The notes below the pieces were generated by a model. It was not told where the DNA came from and did no database searches. It saw nothing but the letters and a program-made list of their open reading frames with translations. Shown one piece after another: positions 48,445 to 57,029 of a DNA stretch of 64,000 nt (position 1 is its first letter; the number at the start of each line of letters is the position of its first letter). The position numbers were made by a program, and so were the translations under genes. Location: positions 1 through 64,000 of the forward strand of contig NZ_WOYF01000005.1 of NCBI RefSeq assembly GCF_009800925.1. Direction: 5' to 3'. Source of the stretch: Budvicia diplopodorum. Its GTDB lineage: Bacteria > Pseudomonadota > Gammaproteobacteria > Enterobacterales > Enterobacteriaceae.

Positions 48445-49014
48445 ATGCAACGTTGCAGTTGGGTAAATCAAGATCCGCTTTATATTGATTATCATGATTC
48501 CGAGTGGGGAAAACCCATTCGCGATGGCAAAAAACTGTTTGAAAAGATCTGTCTTGAAGGCCAGCAGACCGGGCTATCGTGGATTACCGTACTCAAAAAG
48601 CGCGAAACCTATCGCCAGTGTTTTCACCAGTTTGATCCGGTAAAAATCGCCACGATGACCGCCGAAGATATTGATATTTTGATGCAAAATGCCGGGCTTA
48701 TTCGCCATAGAGGAAAGCTGGAAGCGATTGTTAATAACGCCAAAGCCTATTTAGCCATGCAGGACCAAGGCGATGATTTTTCTAAGTTTATCTGGTCATT
48801 TGTTGATAATCAGCCGGTCATTAACCACCACTCGCTGAAAACGCCAGAAACCTTTCCGACCTCCACGCCAACGTCTGATGCCATGGCTAAGGCGTTAAAA
48901 AAGCGTGGGTTTAAATTTGTCGGCACCACCATTTGCTATGCCTATATGCAATCAATGGGGCTAATTAACGACCACGTGATCGAGTGTTTTTGTCATCCGG
49001 ATAACGTTAAATGA
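48445..49014 (+). CDS. tag: 3-methyladenine DNA glycosylase I
   Basis: The product has 189 residues (E. coli 187). The structural zinc ligands Cys4 and His17 (MQRCSWVNQDPLYIDYHDSEWG region) pair with His and Cys near the C-terminus (NDHVIECFCHP). GLSWITVLKKRE is the base-recognition region. It excises 3-methyladenine. Its stop overlaps the start of yiaC (ATGA). Confidence 0.96.
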   Translation: MQRCSWVNQDPLYIDYHDSEWGKPIRDGKKLFEKICLEGQQTGLSWITVLKKRETYRQCFHQFDPVKIATMTAEDIDILMQNAGLIRHRGKLEAIVNNAKAYLAMQDQGDDFSKFIWSFVDNQPVINHHSLKTPETFPTSTPTSDAMAKALKKRGFKFVGTTICYAYMQSMGLINDHVIECFCHPDNVK

Positions 49015-49454
49015 TTCGCCAGTACCAACCACAGGATCTCGAACCGCTGATGAACCTGTGGTTAACCACCACCACTGAAGCGCACCCCTTTATCGACGTA
49101 AGCCACTGGCGTATCAGCGAACCGCTGATACGCAACGTCTATCTGCCTGCGGCCACCACTTGGGTGTATAGCCATAGCGGTAATATCGATGGATTTATCA
49201 GCGTAATGGAGCAACAGTTTGTCGGTGCGCTGTTTGTCCGCCGGTCAGAGCAAGGAAAAGGCGCGGGCAAAGCGCTGATGAGGCAAGCTCAGGAGAACTA
49301 TCCTAAGCTGCTGTTGGAAGTTTATCAGCAGAATCAAGCTGCCGTTGGTTTCTATCAGGCGATGGGCTTCTCAACTGCCAGCCGGCAACCGCATCCTGAA
49401 ACCCATCAAATCACATTAATCATGCAATGGATGACAGATTTATCGCAGTATTAA
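49011..49454 (+). CDS. yiaC: GNAT N-acetyltransferase YiaC
   Basis: The product has 147 residues. The acetyl-CoA loop is RRSEQGKGAGKALM; LLEVYQQNQAAVGFYQAMGF completes the GNAT fold. E. coli YiaC, in the same tag-yiaC arrangement, is a protein lysine acetyltransferase. Confidence 0.9.
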   Translation: MIRQYQPQDLEPLMNLWLTTTTEAHPFIDVSHWRISEPLIRNVYLPAATTWVYSHSGNIDGFISVMEQQFVGALFVRRSEQGKGAGKALMRQAQENYPKLLLEVYQQNQAAVGFYQAMGFSTASRQPHPETHQITLIMQWMTDLSQY

Positions 49455-49789
49455 TAGCCCTATCGTTGATAGTTAAGAAGTACAGCGCTGGTCTATAATA
49501 TTAAATCTGATGCAAATAACGGTTCTAATTAAAACAGCTCTGCTAAATAAATAGCGGAAACCACTAGCGATAGCATTTTTCACCCTACCTCATTGATTTG
49601 CACTGCTATAATTAGCACCGGTGCCTCTTATAGCCATTCGAATACCGGCAAATAGAACAACAAACTTAGCTTTGTGCATTGTTAAAGAAGTGTCCGACAA
49701 GTGAAAAACTTGTGTAAAGAAACTTCCATTCTGCTAGTTTTTGGCTTTAATTTGCGGTAGTAGAAAGAGGATTCCGTGAGGGTTTTAAA
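49455..49789. other. 335-bp intergenic, likely promoter of the lipoprotein pair
   Basis: A/T-rich with no reading frame of note. It should hold the promoter of the two following lipoprotein genes. GAGG precedes the first start. Confidence 0.45.
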
Positions 49790-50068
49790 ATGAAAAAATT
49801 TATCGCCGTAATGACCATCGTTTCCGCTTCCGTTATGGCAATGTCGGGTTGTACCAACCCGTATGGTGGCAACGCTCAGTCAAGTAATCAGGCCGGAAAT
49901 GTGGGTGTCGGAGCAGGCGTTGGGGCCGTAGTGGGAGCTGGCATCGGCGCATTATCTTCTTCGCACAAAGACTATAAAAAGGGTGCACTAATTGGTGCTG
50001 CCGCTGGCGCAGCGGTTGGTGCAGCCTCAGGAGCCGCTTTAGGCAGTAGCTCCGGTTCGCAACAGTAA
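49790..50068 (+). CDS. Glycine-zipper lipoprotein, truncated YiaD paralog
   Basis: The product has 92 residues: a lipoprotein signal (VMAMSGCTNPYGG) followed by a glycine-zipper (GVGAGVGAVVGAGIGALSSS; KGALIGAAAGAAVGAASGAALG). It aligns with the N-terminal 90 residues of the next protein but lacks the OmpA domain. It is probably an outer-membrane-anchored envelope protein from a tandem duplication. Confidence 0.85.
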   Translation: MKKFIAVMTIVSASVMAMSGCTNPYGGNAQSSNQAGNVGVGAGVGAVVGAGIGALSSSHKDYKKGALIGAAAGAAVGAASGAALGSSSGSQQ

Positions 50069-50077
50069 GGAAAAAAT

Positions 50078-50737
50078 ATGAAAAAGCATACCATCGCCAT
50101 CGCCCTGATTATCAGCGGCACGCTGGCAGTATCCGGTTGTACCACTAACCCTTATACGGGTGAATCTCAAGCAGGAAAAGCCGGCATCGGGGCCGGAATT
50201 GGCGCTGCCGTAGGTGCAGGTATTGGCGCCCTGTCTTCATCGAAGAAAGATCGGGGCAAAGGCGCTCTGATTGGTGCTGCAGCCGGTGCAGCCCTAGGTG
50301 GCGGTGCTGGTTATTATATGGACGTACAGGAAGCCAAGCTGCGTGAAAAAATGGCAGGAACTGGCGTAAGCGTTACCCGTCAGGGCGACCAAATTATTCT
50401 CAATATGCCAAACAATGTCACCTTCGACAGCAACAGCAGCACGCTAAAACCTGCCGGTGCCAATACGCTGACTGGCGTAGCCATGGTACTGAAAGAGTAC
50501 AATAAAACCGCAGTGAATATCGTTGGTCACACCGATAGCACCGGTACCCGCGCGTTGAATATGACGCTGTCGCAACAGCGTGCTGACAGCGTAGCCAGTT
50601 CGCTGATTACTCAGGGTGTAGGCGCTAACCGGATTCACTCTATGGGCGCAGGCCCAGACCAGCCAATTGCGTCTAATGACACAGAACAGGGTAAGGCTCA
50701 GAACCGTCGCGTGACCATCACCTTAAGCCCGCTGTAA
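50078..50737 (+). CDS. yiaD: YiaD-family OmpA-like lipoprotein
   Basis: The product has 219 residues: a lipobox (AVSGC), an N-terminal glycine zipper (residues 30-75), then an OmpA peptidoglycan-binding domain (NVTFDSNSSTLKPAGANTL; NIVGHTDSTGTRALNMTLSQ; QRADSVASSLI; NRRVTITLSP). It ties the outer membrane to the wall. E. coli YiaD (219 residues) has the same length and suppresses a bamB/E defect when overproduced. Confidence 0.95.
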   Translation: MKKHTIAIALIISGTLAVSGCTTNPYTGESQAGKAGIGAGIGAAVGAGIGALSSSKKDRGKGALIGAAAGAALGGGAGYYMDVQEAKLREKMAGTGVSVTRQGDQIILNMPNNVTFDSNSSTLKPAGANTLTGVAMVLKEYNKTAVNIVGHTDSTGTRALNMTLSQQRADSVASSLITQGVGANRIHSMGAGPDQPIASNDTEQGKAQNRRVTITLSPL

Positions 50738-50792
50738 ACGTAGTCATGTAGTTATAAATAGAAAAGCTGAAATAAGTGGTTCAGCCCAGAAA

Positions 50793-50821
50793 CCGGAGCC
50801 GTAAAACGCTCCGTTTTTTTA
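50793..50821 (+). terminator. Terminator of yiaD
   Basis: The hairpin CGGAGC..GCTCCG is followed by TTTTTTT. Confidence 0.88.
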
Positions 50822-50929
50822 TATTATCGTTTTATATTACCGCTTCGCTTCCACAGCCAACAGGCCGTGAGCCCGACGATAAGAATCCCAAATGCTATCG
50901 CGCCCAATCGGCCGATTGCCTTCTAACGC

Positions 50930-51069
50930 ATCAACCCACGCCTTTGTCGATGCCACGCTGGCAAAGCGGGAATGAAACACCACGCAAAATACCCGGTGGA
51001 TAATCTGATTGCGGCAATGACCGGCAATATCAAAGAAAACTGCGTTAATCCGCAGGCGATTGGTTAGCA
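50930..51069 (+). pseudogene. ghrB: ghrB 3' remnant (glyoxylate/hydroxypyruvate reductase tail)
   Basis: The plus-strand codons ending at the TAG near 51067 read AKYPVDNLIAAMTGNIKENC followed by VNPQAIG. This matches the C-terminus of GhrB ([20 protein letters not shown] in E. coli, from memory). Upstream the frame decays within about 100 bp. In E. coli ghrB adjoins yiaD, so this is a deletion relic in its ancestral place. Confidence 0.75.
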
Positions 51070-51190
51070 ATAGAATACAGGAGCCGGAGGAGTGGCTTGC
51101 GCCTATTCGCTTTTACTATTAGCTCATTGTTTATATTATCCCGTTGCACCCGTAGCTATCTGTCGGTATCGTTATTCTATATTTCACCCC

Positions 51191-51258
51191 CTACCCCAAA
51201 TAATTCGAGTGGTACAACGGCAGCTAACGCACCGGCAGCTCGACGCATGAAGGGTATA
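51191..51258 (+). repeat. Enterobacterial intergenic repeat, internally deleted
   Basis: CTACCCCAAATAATTCGAGT at the left and GGCAGCTCGACGCATGAAGG plus GTATA at the right are the two arms of the repeat. The central part is missing. It ends about 13 bp before avtA and so occupies its leader. Confidence 0.7.
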
Positions 51259-51270
51259 AGACATTAGTGC

Positions 51271-52527
51271 GTGAACATGACACTCTCATCTTTTGGCAAT
51301 AAATTTACCCGTTTCTCTGGCATCACTCAGCTAATGAGCGATTTAAACGACGGGCTTCGTACTCCCGGCGCAATTATGCTTGGCGGCGGAAACCCGGCGA
51401 GAATCCCTGAAATGCAGAACTATTTCACTAAGCTATGTGCCGACCTGCTGGCGGAAGGGGCGCTCGCGGATGCGCTATGTAACTATGATGGCCCGCAGGG
51501 CAAAAATACCTTTCTAACCGCGCTGGCTGAGCTACTGAGCAACGAATTAGGCTGGCCGATTGAAGCTAAAAATATTGCCCTGACTAACGGCAGCCAAAGC
51601 GCATTCTTCTATCTGTTCAATATGTTTGCTGGCCGTCAGCCCAATGGACAGGTCAAAAAGGTACTATTCCCTCTAACGCCTGAATACATTGGCTATGCCG
51701 ATTGCGGTCTGGAAGAAGAAATGATGGTGTCGTATAAACCCACCATCGAACTACTGCCTGACGGCTTGTTTAAGTATCACGTTGATTTTGATCATCTGAG
51801 CATCGGTGACGATATTGGCGCGATCTGCGTTTCCCGCCCGACCAACCCTACCGGTAATGTGCTCACCGATGAAGAAGTGATGCGCTTAGATGCCATTGCC
51901 AATCAGAAAGGCATTCCGCTGATTATCGATAACGCTTACGGCGTTCCGTTCCCCGGTATTATTTTCAGTCAGGCAACGCCGCTGTGGAATCCGAATACTA
52001 TCCTGTGCATGAGCCTGTCAAAGTTAGGCCTGCCGGGCACCAGATGCGGGATCGTCATCGCCAACGAGCAAACTATTCAGGCGCTGAGCAATATCAACGG
52101 CATTATTAGCCTATCGCCCGGCAGCGTCGGCCCGGCGATAGCCTTAGAGATGATTAAACGCGGCGATCTGCTTAGGCTATCAGAGCAGGTTATACGGCCG
52201 TTTTATCAGCAGCGGGTTGAACAGACAATGGAAATCATTCGCCGCTATATTCCCGCCTCGCGCTGCTTAATTCATAAGCCTGAAGGGGCTATTTTCCTCT
52301 GGCTATGGTTTAAAGATTTACCTATCAGTTGTCAAACGCTGTATCAGCGATTAAAAGCCCGCGGCGTATTGATGGTGCCCGGCCATTATTTCTTCCCCGG
52401 TTTAGAAGAAGGCTGGCCGCATACCCAACAGTGTATGCGGATGAATTACGTACCGGAGCCGGAGCTGATTGAACGGGGTATTGCCATTTTGGCAGAAGAG
52501 CTTGAGCGGGCGCATCGGGAAGGTTGA
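51271..52527 (+). CDS. avtA: Valine-pyruvate aminotransferase AvtA
   Basis: The product has 418 residues (E. coli 417). It is a fold type I PLP enzyme. The PLP Lys lies in CMSLSKLGLPGTRCG; LGGGNPARIPEM, ALTNGSQSAFFYLFN, SRPTNPTGNV and GAIFLWLWFKDLPI are conserved. It makes alanine from pyruvate with valine as amino donor. Start GTG 51271 or ATG 51277. Confidence 0.96.
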   Translation: MNMTLSSFGNKFTRFSGITQLMSDLNDGLRTPGAIMLGGGNPARIPEMQNYFTKLCADLLAEGALADALCNYDGPQGKNTFLTALAELLSNELGWPIEAKNIALTNGSQSAFFYLFNMFAGRQPNGQVKKVLFPLTPEYIGYADCGLEEEMMVSYKPTIELLPDGLFKYHVDFDHLSIGDDIGAICVSRPTNPTGNVLTDEEVMRLDAIANQKGIPLIIDNAYGVPFPGIIFSQATPLWNPNTILCMSLSKLGLPGTRCGIVIANEQTIQALSNINGIISLSPGSVGPAIALEMIKRGDLLRLSEQVIRPFYQQRVEQTMEIIRRYIPASRCLIHKPEGAIFLWLWFKDLPISCQTLYQRLKARGVLMVPGHYFFPGLEEGWPHTQQCMRMNYVPEPELIERGIAILAEELERAHREG

Positions 52528-52555
52528 GTTGCAGACCTTGTAGTAACTCATAGTA

Positions 52556-52597
52556 AAAAGAGGCGGTGGCTTTATCAGTCACTGCCTCTTTTTTTAA
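52556..52597 (+). terminator. Terminator of avtA
   Basis: AAAAAGAGGCGGTG pairs with CACTGCCTCTTTTT and runs into a T-tract. It can also serve ibpB from the other side. Confidence 0.88.
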
Positions 52598-52621
52598 TCG
52601 TTATATTGGCCAAATCAAGTA

Positions 52622-53074
52622 TTAGACCTGATGCCCCAGCACCCCGGCGTCCGATTTGTTCGCATAGCCTATCTCAATACGCTGAGGCTGTAGCGCTTGC
52701 GGTACGTCACGTACGATATCAATATGCAGCAGGCCCAAATCAAATGTCGCATCGGAAACCTGCATGTGCTCAGCCAGCGTAAAGCTCAGGTCGAAGGCCT
52801 TATAGGTCAGCCCCTGATGCAGGTACACCACTTCTTTTTGTACCTGCACCGGCTTGCCGCGTACGGTCAAACGCGGGCCTTCGGTTTCAATCTCTAGCTC
52901 ATCTTGTTTAAATCCGGCTAAGGCCAGCGTGATGCGATAGTGGTTATCGTCACTTTTCTCAATGTTGTAAGGCGGAAACCCCTGTGGATCGCCACTGCTT
53001 TTCATTGCATTGACCAGCTTGTCGAAACCGATCCATTGGCGAAATAAAGGTGATAAATCATAGTTACTCATCAT
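52622..53074 (-). CDS. ibpB: Small heat-shock protein IbpB
   Basis: The product has 150 residues of the alpha-crystallin domain family ([65 protein letters not shown]). An IbpB-type holdase that acts with IbpA on aggregates. Two ATGs (53074, 53071) are possible. It lies downstream of ibpA with a 100-bp gap; IEIGY is in the C-terminal tail. Confidence 0.93.
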   Translation of the reverse strand: MMSNYDLSPLFRQWIGFDKLVNAMKSSGDPQGFPPYNIEKSDDNHYRITLALAGFKQDELEIETEGPRLTVRGKPVQVQKEVVYLHQGLTYKAFDLSFTLAEHMQVSDATFDLGLLHIDIVRDVPQALQPQRIEIGYANKSDAGVLGHQV

Positions 53075-53174
53075 AAAACCCCCTCTTTGAAGCGAGTAAT
53101 ATTAGCCCCCTTTACGGCGAGCTGCGGTGTTGCACCGGAGTACTGCTGTGGCGCAATACGTCGGCAGGATCAAA

Positions 53175-53588
53175 CTATTTAATTTCGATACGACGCGGTT
53201 TAGACGCTTCGGGAATAATCCGCACCAGTTCAACGTAGAGCAGGCCGTTTTCCAGATGGGCTGCCTCTACCTGAATATGTTCAGCCAGCTGAAATTTACG
53301 TTCAAAGTTACGCTCGGCGATCCCCTGATATAAATAAGCCTTCTCTTTTTCCTGATTCTGTTTCGCACCGCGAACAATCAGCAGGTTAGGCTGTGAGGTA
53401 ATCTCTAATTCGCTTTCAGCAAAGCCAGCAACTGCAATAGCGATGCGATAATGATGTTCATCAACTAATTCAACGTTATAAGGAGGATAGCCGCCGTTAC
53501 TCTGGCTTTGGCCGGACTCAAGAGCATTCAGCATACGATCGAAACCAATGGCTGAACGATATAGCGGGGAGAGATCAAAATTGCGCAT
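53175..53588 (-). CDS. ibpA: Small heat-shock protein IbpA
   Basis: The product has 137 residues, the same as E. coli IbpA. The start [19 protein letters not shown], the alpha-crystallin core ([37 protein letters not shown]) and the I-x-I tail motif (RRIEIK) fit. ATG 53588 follows AGGAGG; longer starts would read through the RNA-thermometer leader. Confidence 0.96.
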   Translation of the reverse strand: MRNFDLSPLYRSAIGFDRMLNALESGQSQSNGGYPPYNVELVDEHHYRIAIAVAGFAESELEITSQPNLLIVRGAKQNQEKEKAYLYQGIAERNFERKFQLAEHIQVEAAHLENGLLYVELVRIIPEASKPRRIEIK

Positions 53589-53640
53589 TAAACGCCTCCT
53601 AAAAAACCAGCGAGGGAAATATAACCGCCTTCCACTACAG
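53589..53640 (-). promoter_or_regulatory. ROSE-like RNA thermometer in the ibpA leader
   Basis: On the coding strand the leader has CCCTCGCTGG followed by a U-run and AGGAGGCG. UCGCU opposite AGGAGG is the conserved U(U/C)GCU anti-Shine-Dalgarno pairing of ROSE elements. The stem would mask the ribosome-binding site at low temperature. Confidence 0.75.
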
Positions 53641-53881
53641 GACAGGCGCACTTAGTGTAAACAGGCAACCCTTTCGGCAGAACCTTAAGTATTTACACTT
53701 AATAAATGGGTGTGCATTGACATATTTCAATAGCAAAATTTATATTTGTGGCTAAATTTAGAAGCGTGGTAAGAGAATCTAACGTTAGTGATTCTAATTT
53801 TTCCTTACGGGTGCTATAACACTAGCCTCAGTAAGTGGCTGGCCCAAAGGGTCTGATTATATATCTTGTGGACGACATAAC

Positions 53882-54259
53882 ATGATAACCAGTGTTAAAC
53901 GCTCTTTGCTGCCTATCTGCGCCTGCTCATCGATATTGGCCCTGAGCGGTTGTTCCAGCATTATGGCGCACGTAGGTCCTTACGAGGGTTACTATGCTGG
54001 CACGTCTAACGACGCAGAAATGATCGCTGACAGCGACAATGGCTGGATGATGCGCTCTATGCTGATGGTTGATTTGCCGTTCACTGCGTTGCTGGATACG
54101 GTACTTTTACCCTATGACTATTACCGTTCTACCAACAGCCGAAAATCCCCGCGAGAAATTCTATCAACCTCTGAAAAAGACAAAAATGCTAAAGGGCTGC
54201 TAAAGGGTTCAGGGCATCCTAAATCTAACACCAAGGCTAAGGCCAAAGCGAAAAATTAG
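53882..54259 (+). CDS. yidQ: YceK/YidQ-family lipoprotein
   Basis: The product has 125 residues with lipobox LSGC. The core (HVGPYEGYYAGTSNDAEMIA; MLMVDLPFTALLDTVLLPYD) matches YidQ, which is also next to ibpA in E. coli. A Lys-rich tail (KSNTKAKAKAKN) is unusual. Outer-membrane lipoprotein of unknown function. Confidence 0.88.
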   Translation: MITSVKRSLLPICACSSILALSGCSSIMAHVGPYEGYYAGTSNDAEMIADSDNGWMMRSMLMVDLPFTALLDTVLLPYDYYRSTNSRKSPREILSTSEKDKNAKGLLKGSGHPKSNTKAKAKAKN

Positions 54260-54506
54260 TTCCGCGTTTGCAACAAACCGCTCACAGCCGGCATACCTCC
54301 TCTAGTTTCTGATTCATCGACAGGCACTTCTGCTCAACCAGCATCTTTTCACCCTACCGCATTGATCAAATATTATATCCCAACGGGCTCAGACCGCCGT
54401 CAGGAACCTGCAAAGATGAAGCAATAAAGCTCAGCTAAGGCATTATTGTGAATAATATTTTAACAACTTTCCAAAAGGAGCATTTAGTCAGTGGGGACAA
54501 GAAAGG

Positions 54507-54555
54507 ATCCGGTAAGAGACCAACATCACCAGCAAACTGGCGGTCGCTTACCGGA
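54507..54555 (-). terminator. Terminator-like hairpin after the carbonic anhydrase gene
   Basis: ATCCGGTAAG-A-GACC pairs with GGTC-G-CTTACCGGAT, a 14-bp stem with one mismatch, 10 bp past the stop. The rest of the 54260-54564 gap shows nothing else. Confidence 0.65.
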
Positions 54556-54564
54556 TAAAATGAA

Positions 54565-55296
54565 TTAGTTTTCTAATACTTCACGGGCATTGATTGGCTG
54601 AACGGGGCGGTTATTCGGATGACCCATAAGCGCCTGAAACGCATCAATTTGAGACTTACTGGCAGTAATCGGCGCTTTCATTACCAACCAGCGAACTCCT
54701 TCGGTACAAGGCGGAGTCGTCAGCGAACCACTAAAGCGATAGTAATGCATATTAGCCGGCATCAGCTCTTTCGCGTTAATGCTCTGGTCAAGTTTAACTT
54801 CGGTACCGCTTTTCGGTATTTCTTTCCACAGTTTAGCCAGAGCCGCGTTCTCTTTACCTTCCTTCACCATCACCGCTAATACGGCCAAAGCACCTTTTTC
54901 ACTGGCGTGAACGAAATGAATTTCCATCGGGTAAGTTTTACCATTGATCTGGTTTTCACTCGGCGAATGGAAATGGAACTGTTTAAGCTCAAAAGGAATA
55001 CCATCGACTTCCAGACTGCTGCCTTTGGCGTAGTTAACCTGTAGTGTATGACCATTATTCACCAGCGTTTCGGCACCCGCTTTATAGCTAACGTGAAACG
55101 GCTTTAATGACGCTTTTACCGCGCCGGTCAAATTAACCGGTGACTGATTCAGGGCATGGCAAGAAGCAAATTCAGGCGCAATGGTATCCCAATGCTCAGG
55201 GCCAGCTTCACCGCTATATTCCCAATGGGGTGAGTTACCGTTTGCACTCACTTGAAAAGCCAATAACAAACTGCAGACTGCAAGAATCTTTTTCAC
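54565..55296 (-). CDS. cah: Periplasmic alpha-type carbonic anhydrase
   Basis: The product has 243 residues and a signal peptide (VKKILAVCSLLLAFQVSANG). Zinc His ligands are in QFHFHSPSE and EIHFVH; the Thr gate lies in GSLTTPPCTEGVRW. Disulfide Cys are in SCHALNQSPVNL and PPCTEG. It hydrates CO2 in the periplasm. GTG 55296 is chosen because AAGGAAA precedes it and the signal peptide then begins at residue 1. Confidence 0.95.
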   Translation of the reverse strand: MKKILAVCSLLLAFQVSANGNSPHWEYSGEAGPEHWDTIAPEFASCHALNQSPVNLTGAVKASLKPFHVSYKAGAETLVNNGHTLQVNYAKGSSLEVDGIPFELKQFHFHSPSENQINGKTYPMEIHFVHASEKGALAVLAVMVKEGKENAALAKLWKEIPKSGTEVKLDQSINAKELMPANMHYYRFSGSLTTPPCTEGVRWLVMKAPITASKSQIDAFQALMGHPNNRPVQPINAREVLEN

Positions 55297-55693
55297 ATAA
55301 TTTCCTTTAAAAAGACCAAAACGAAATAACCGGAAACAAGAAATGTTCGCCAATTAAATAGTTATATAATTACGCATCGGATTATATTCGCTGTCTAAAG
55401 TAAATGATTTGATCATGATGTAATCAGCCATGATTAAATGTAATAATTCATTTCATAGGTTCTTAATATCCAATAACGTAATAGCGCCCAGTTCATTAAT
55501 ATATTCAATATTTCATCATAAGAAATTATCAACAAGTTTATTAAGATATGAGTCTCACTTATTTCAGGTGATTCCTCTTCCTATAAAAATTAAGGATACC
55601 AAATAAGATATCCTTCAATTAATGAGTATCAAGCTAACAATGACAGGCAATGAGTAAACTCAAATCAAAAACAGTCAATCAGATAATTTTAAT
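55297..55693. other. A/T-rich intergenic, no gene seen
   Basis: 397 bp, strongly A/T-rich. It should include the carbonic anhydrase promoter on its left side. No coding or structural signal is convincing. Confidence 0.5.
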
Positions 55694-56278
55694 CTATAGT
55701 GCTAATATCAAATATAACAATGACATTTGTATAATAACAAGCAATGACATCCCAAACACAATAAGTAAGTACTTTATATTTAGACAAATTTCACGCAGCT
55801 TTACGTTCATTTTAACCATTTTTTTCATTGCACTAAGTTCATACTTTCTTGGTTCTAACACCGTAGTTCTCGAATAAACATTGGTCTTTGGTTCTGTTAC
55901 CTGCTCAACGATAGTATTGGGTGCTAAAGCAAAACCTTTCCGCCTCACAGTAATAATAATATCTTGGTTTGGCCCTACTTTCTTAAGTGACTTCCTTAAT
56001 AAAGATATATTCTGATAAAAAGTATTTAGTGACACATATGCGCCATTAGATTTCCACACTACTTCAAGAAATTCATTTCGTGAAACAACTTGCCCCCGTT
56101 TCTCTAATAAAAGCTGAAAGCATCGACTTGCAGGTGCATTAATAGCGATTTTTTGCTCAATGATATCCAGTGATGCTAATTTATTCTCCTCAGGAAAATA
56201 AGCTATTTCATTGTTAATGACACAGTACTTACATGACCGACTATTCATACATTCATCCCTGCCCGTTTTATAAGGCAT
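55694..56278 (-). CDS. Membrane-anchored winged-helix regulator (CadC/ToxR-like)
   Basis: The product has up to 194 residues. A ToxR/OmpR-type winged helix spans about residues 35-118 (PASRCFQLLLEKRGQVVSRN; EFLEVVWKSNGAYVSLNTFY; QNISLLRKSLKKVG; ITVRRKGFAL). A basic linker and a membrane helix (about 168-194) follow, and the protein ends there with no periplasmic sensor domain. It is A/T-rich and divergent from the fimbrial operon, so probably its regulator. ATG 56248 (MNSRSCKYC) is an alternative start. Confidence 0.8.
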   Translation of the reverse strand: MPYKTGRDECMNSRSCKYCVINNEIAYFPEENKLASLDIIEQKIAINAPASRCFQLLLEKRGQVVSRNEFLEVVWKSNGAYVSLNTFYQNISLLRKSLKKVGPNQDIIITVRRKGFALAPNTIVEQVTEPKTNVYSRTTVLEPRKYELSAMKKMVKMNVKLREICLNIKYLLIVFGMSLLVIIQMSLLYLILAL

Positions 56279-57029
56279 TACTTACCAGACACTAAGAAAT
56301 ACCATCCATTATATTATGAATTTCTTAAATATAACTAAGTGATGCCGTGAATAAATTACATTTAACCTTTGAATTATAACAGTAATATATAAAATTCAAT
56401 AAATTCAGATCCAGACACAGATATTCTTGGTTAGTTTTTATACCATTATAATGCAATTAGCATAATCATGTGATTATAAAAGCAGTTAACCAACAGAATT
56501 AAGCAAGTAATATGATTTATCATTATCTCACAGAGATAATAAGCCATAAAATCATACGTTGATAACAACAGCATAGTTTATTTATAAGAAAATTATAAGA
56601 AAGAAACAAAAACCGAACTTCATTAAATCGATCTGAATTTATAATTAAAGAGACCGTTCTCAAAATGAATCTAATGTGATGAATGATGAATTTTCACTAA
56701 TCACCTATAAAAACATAGCAAAGGTGACTACCAAATTATTATCACCCTAGTTAATAAAATCAATATCCATATTTATCATCATAACCACGGCCAACTAATC
56801 TTAAATCATGCATGATAAAAATGAACAAATATGAATACTTATCAGTGAAGTATTATTCACTAAACAAAAACCACCAAATAAATATAAATTCTCTTGGCGA
56901 ATGGCGGAATGAGGTAGGCAAAAAATCATTTGCCCAATTTTATTAGCCTCATAAAAATCGGCATTCGAAAAATGACATTCACAGCACAATCGTTGTGATG
57001 ATTTTTAATTTAAAAAGGAATTGGTTAAA
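56279..57029. promoter_or_regulatory. Long A/T-rich region upstream of the fimbrial operon
   Basis: 751 bp of very A/T-rich DNA without a convincing gene. It is of the type silenced by H-NS and must hold the fimbrial promoter. Several short inverted repeats occur (for example TTATCTCACAGAGATAA near 56524), but no invertible switch with matching ends is evident. Confidence 0.5.

Noticed and set aside
55650-55877. 75-residue plus-strand frame with a hydrophobic part
   Set aside because: It is largely antisense to the membrane helix of the winged-helix regulator, which explains the hydrophobicity.
56279-57029. Invertible fimbrial promoter switch
   Set aside because: No pair of matching inverted repeats at switch-like distance and no fimB/fimE-type recombinase gene in the window.
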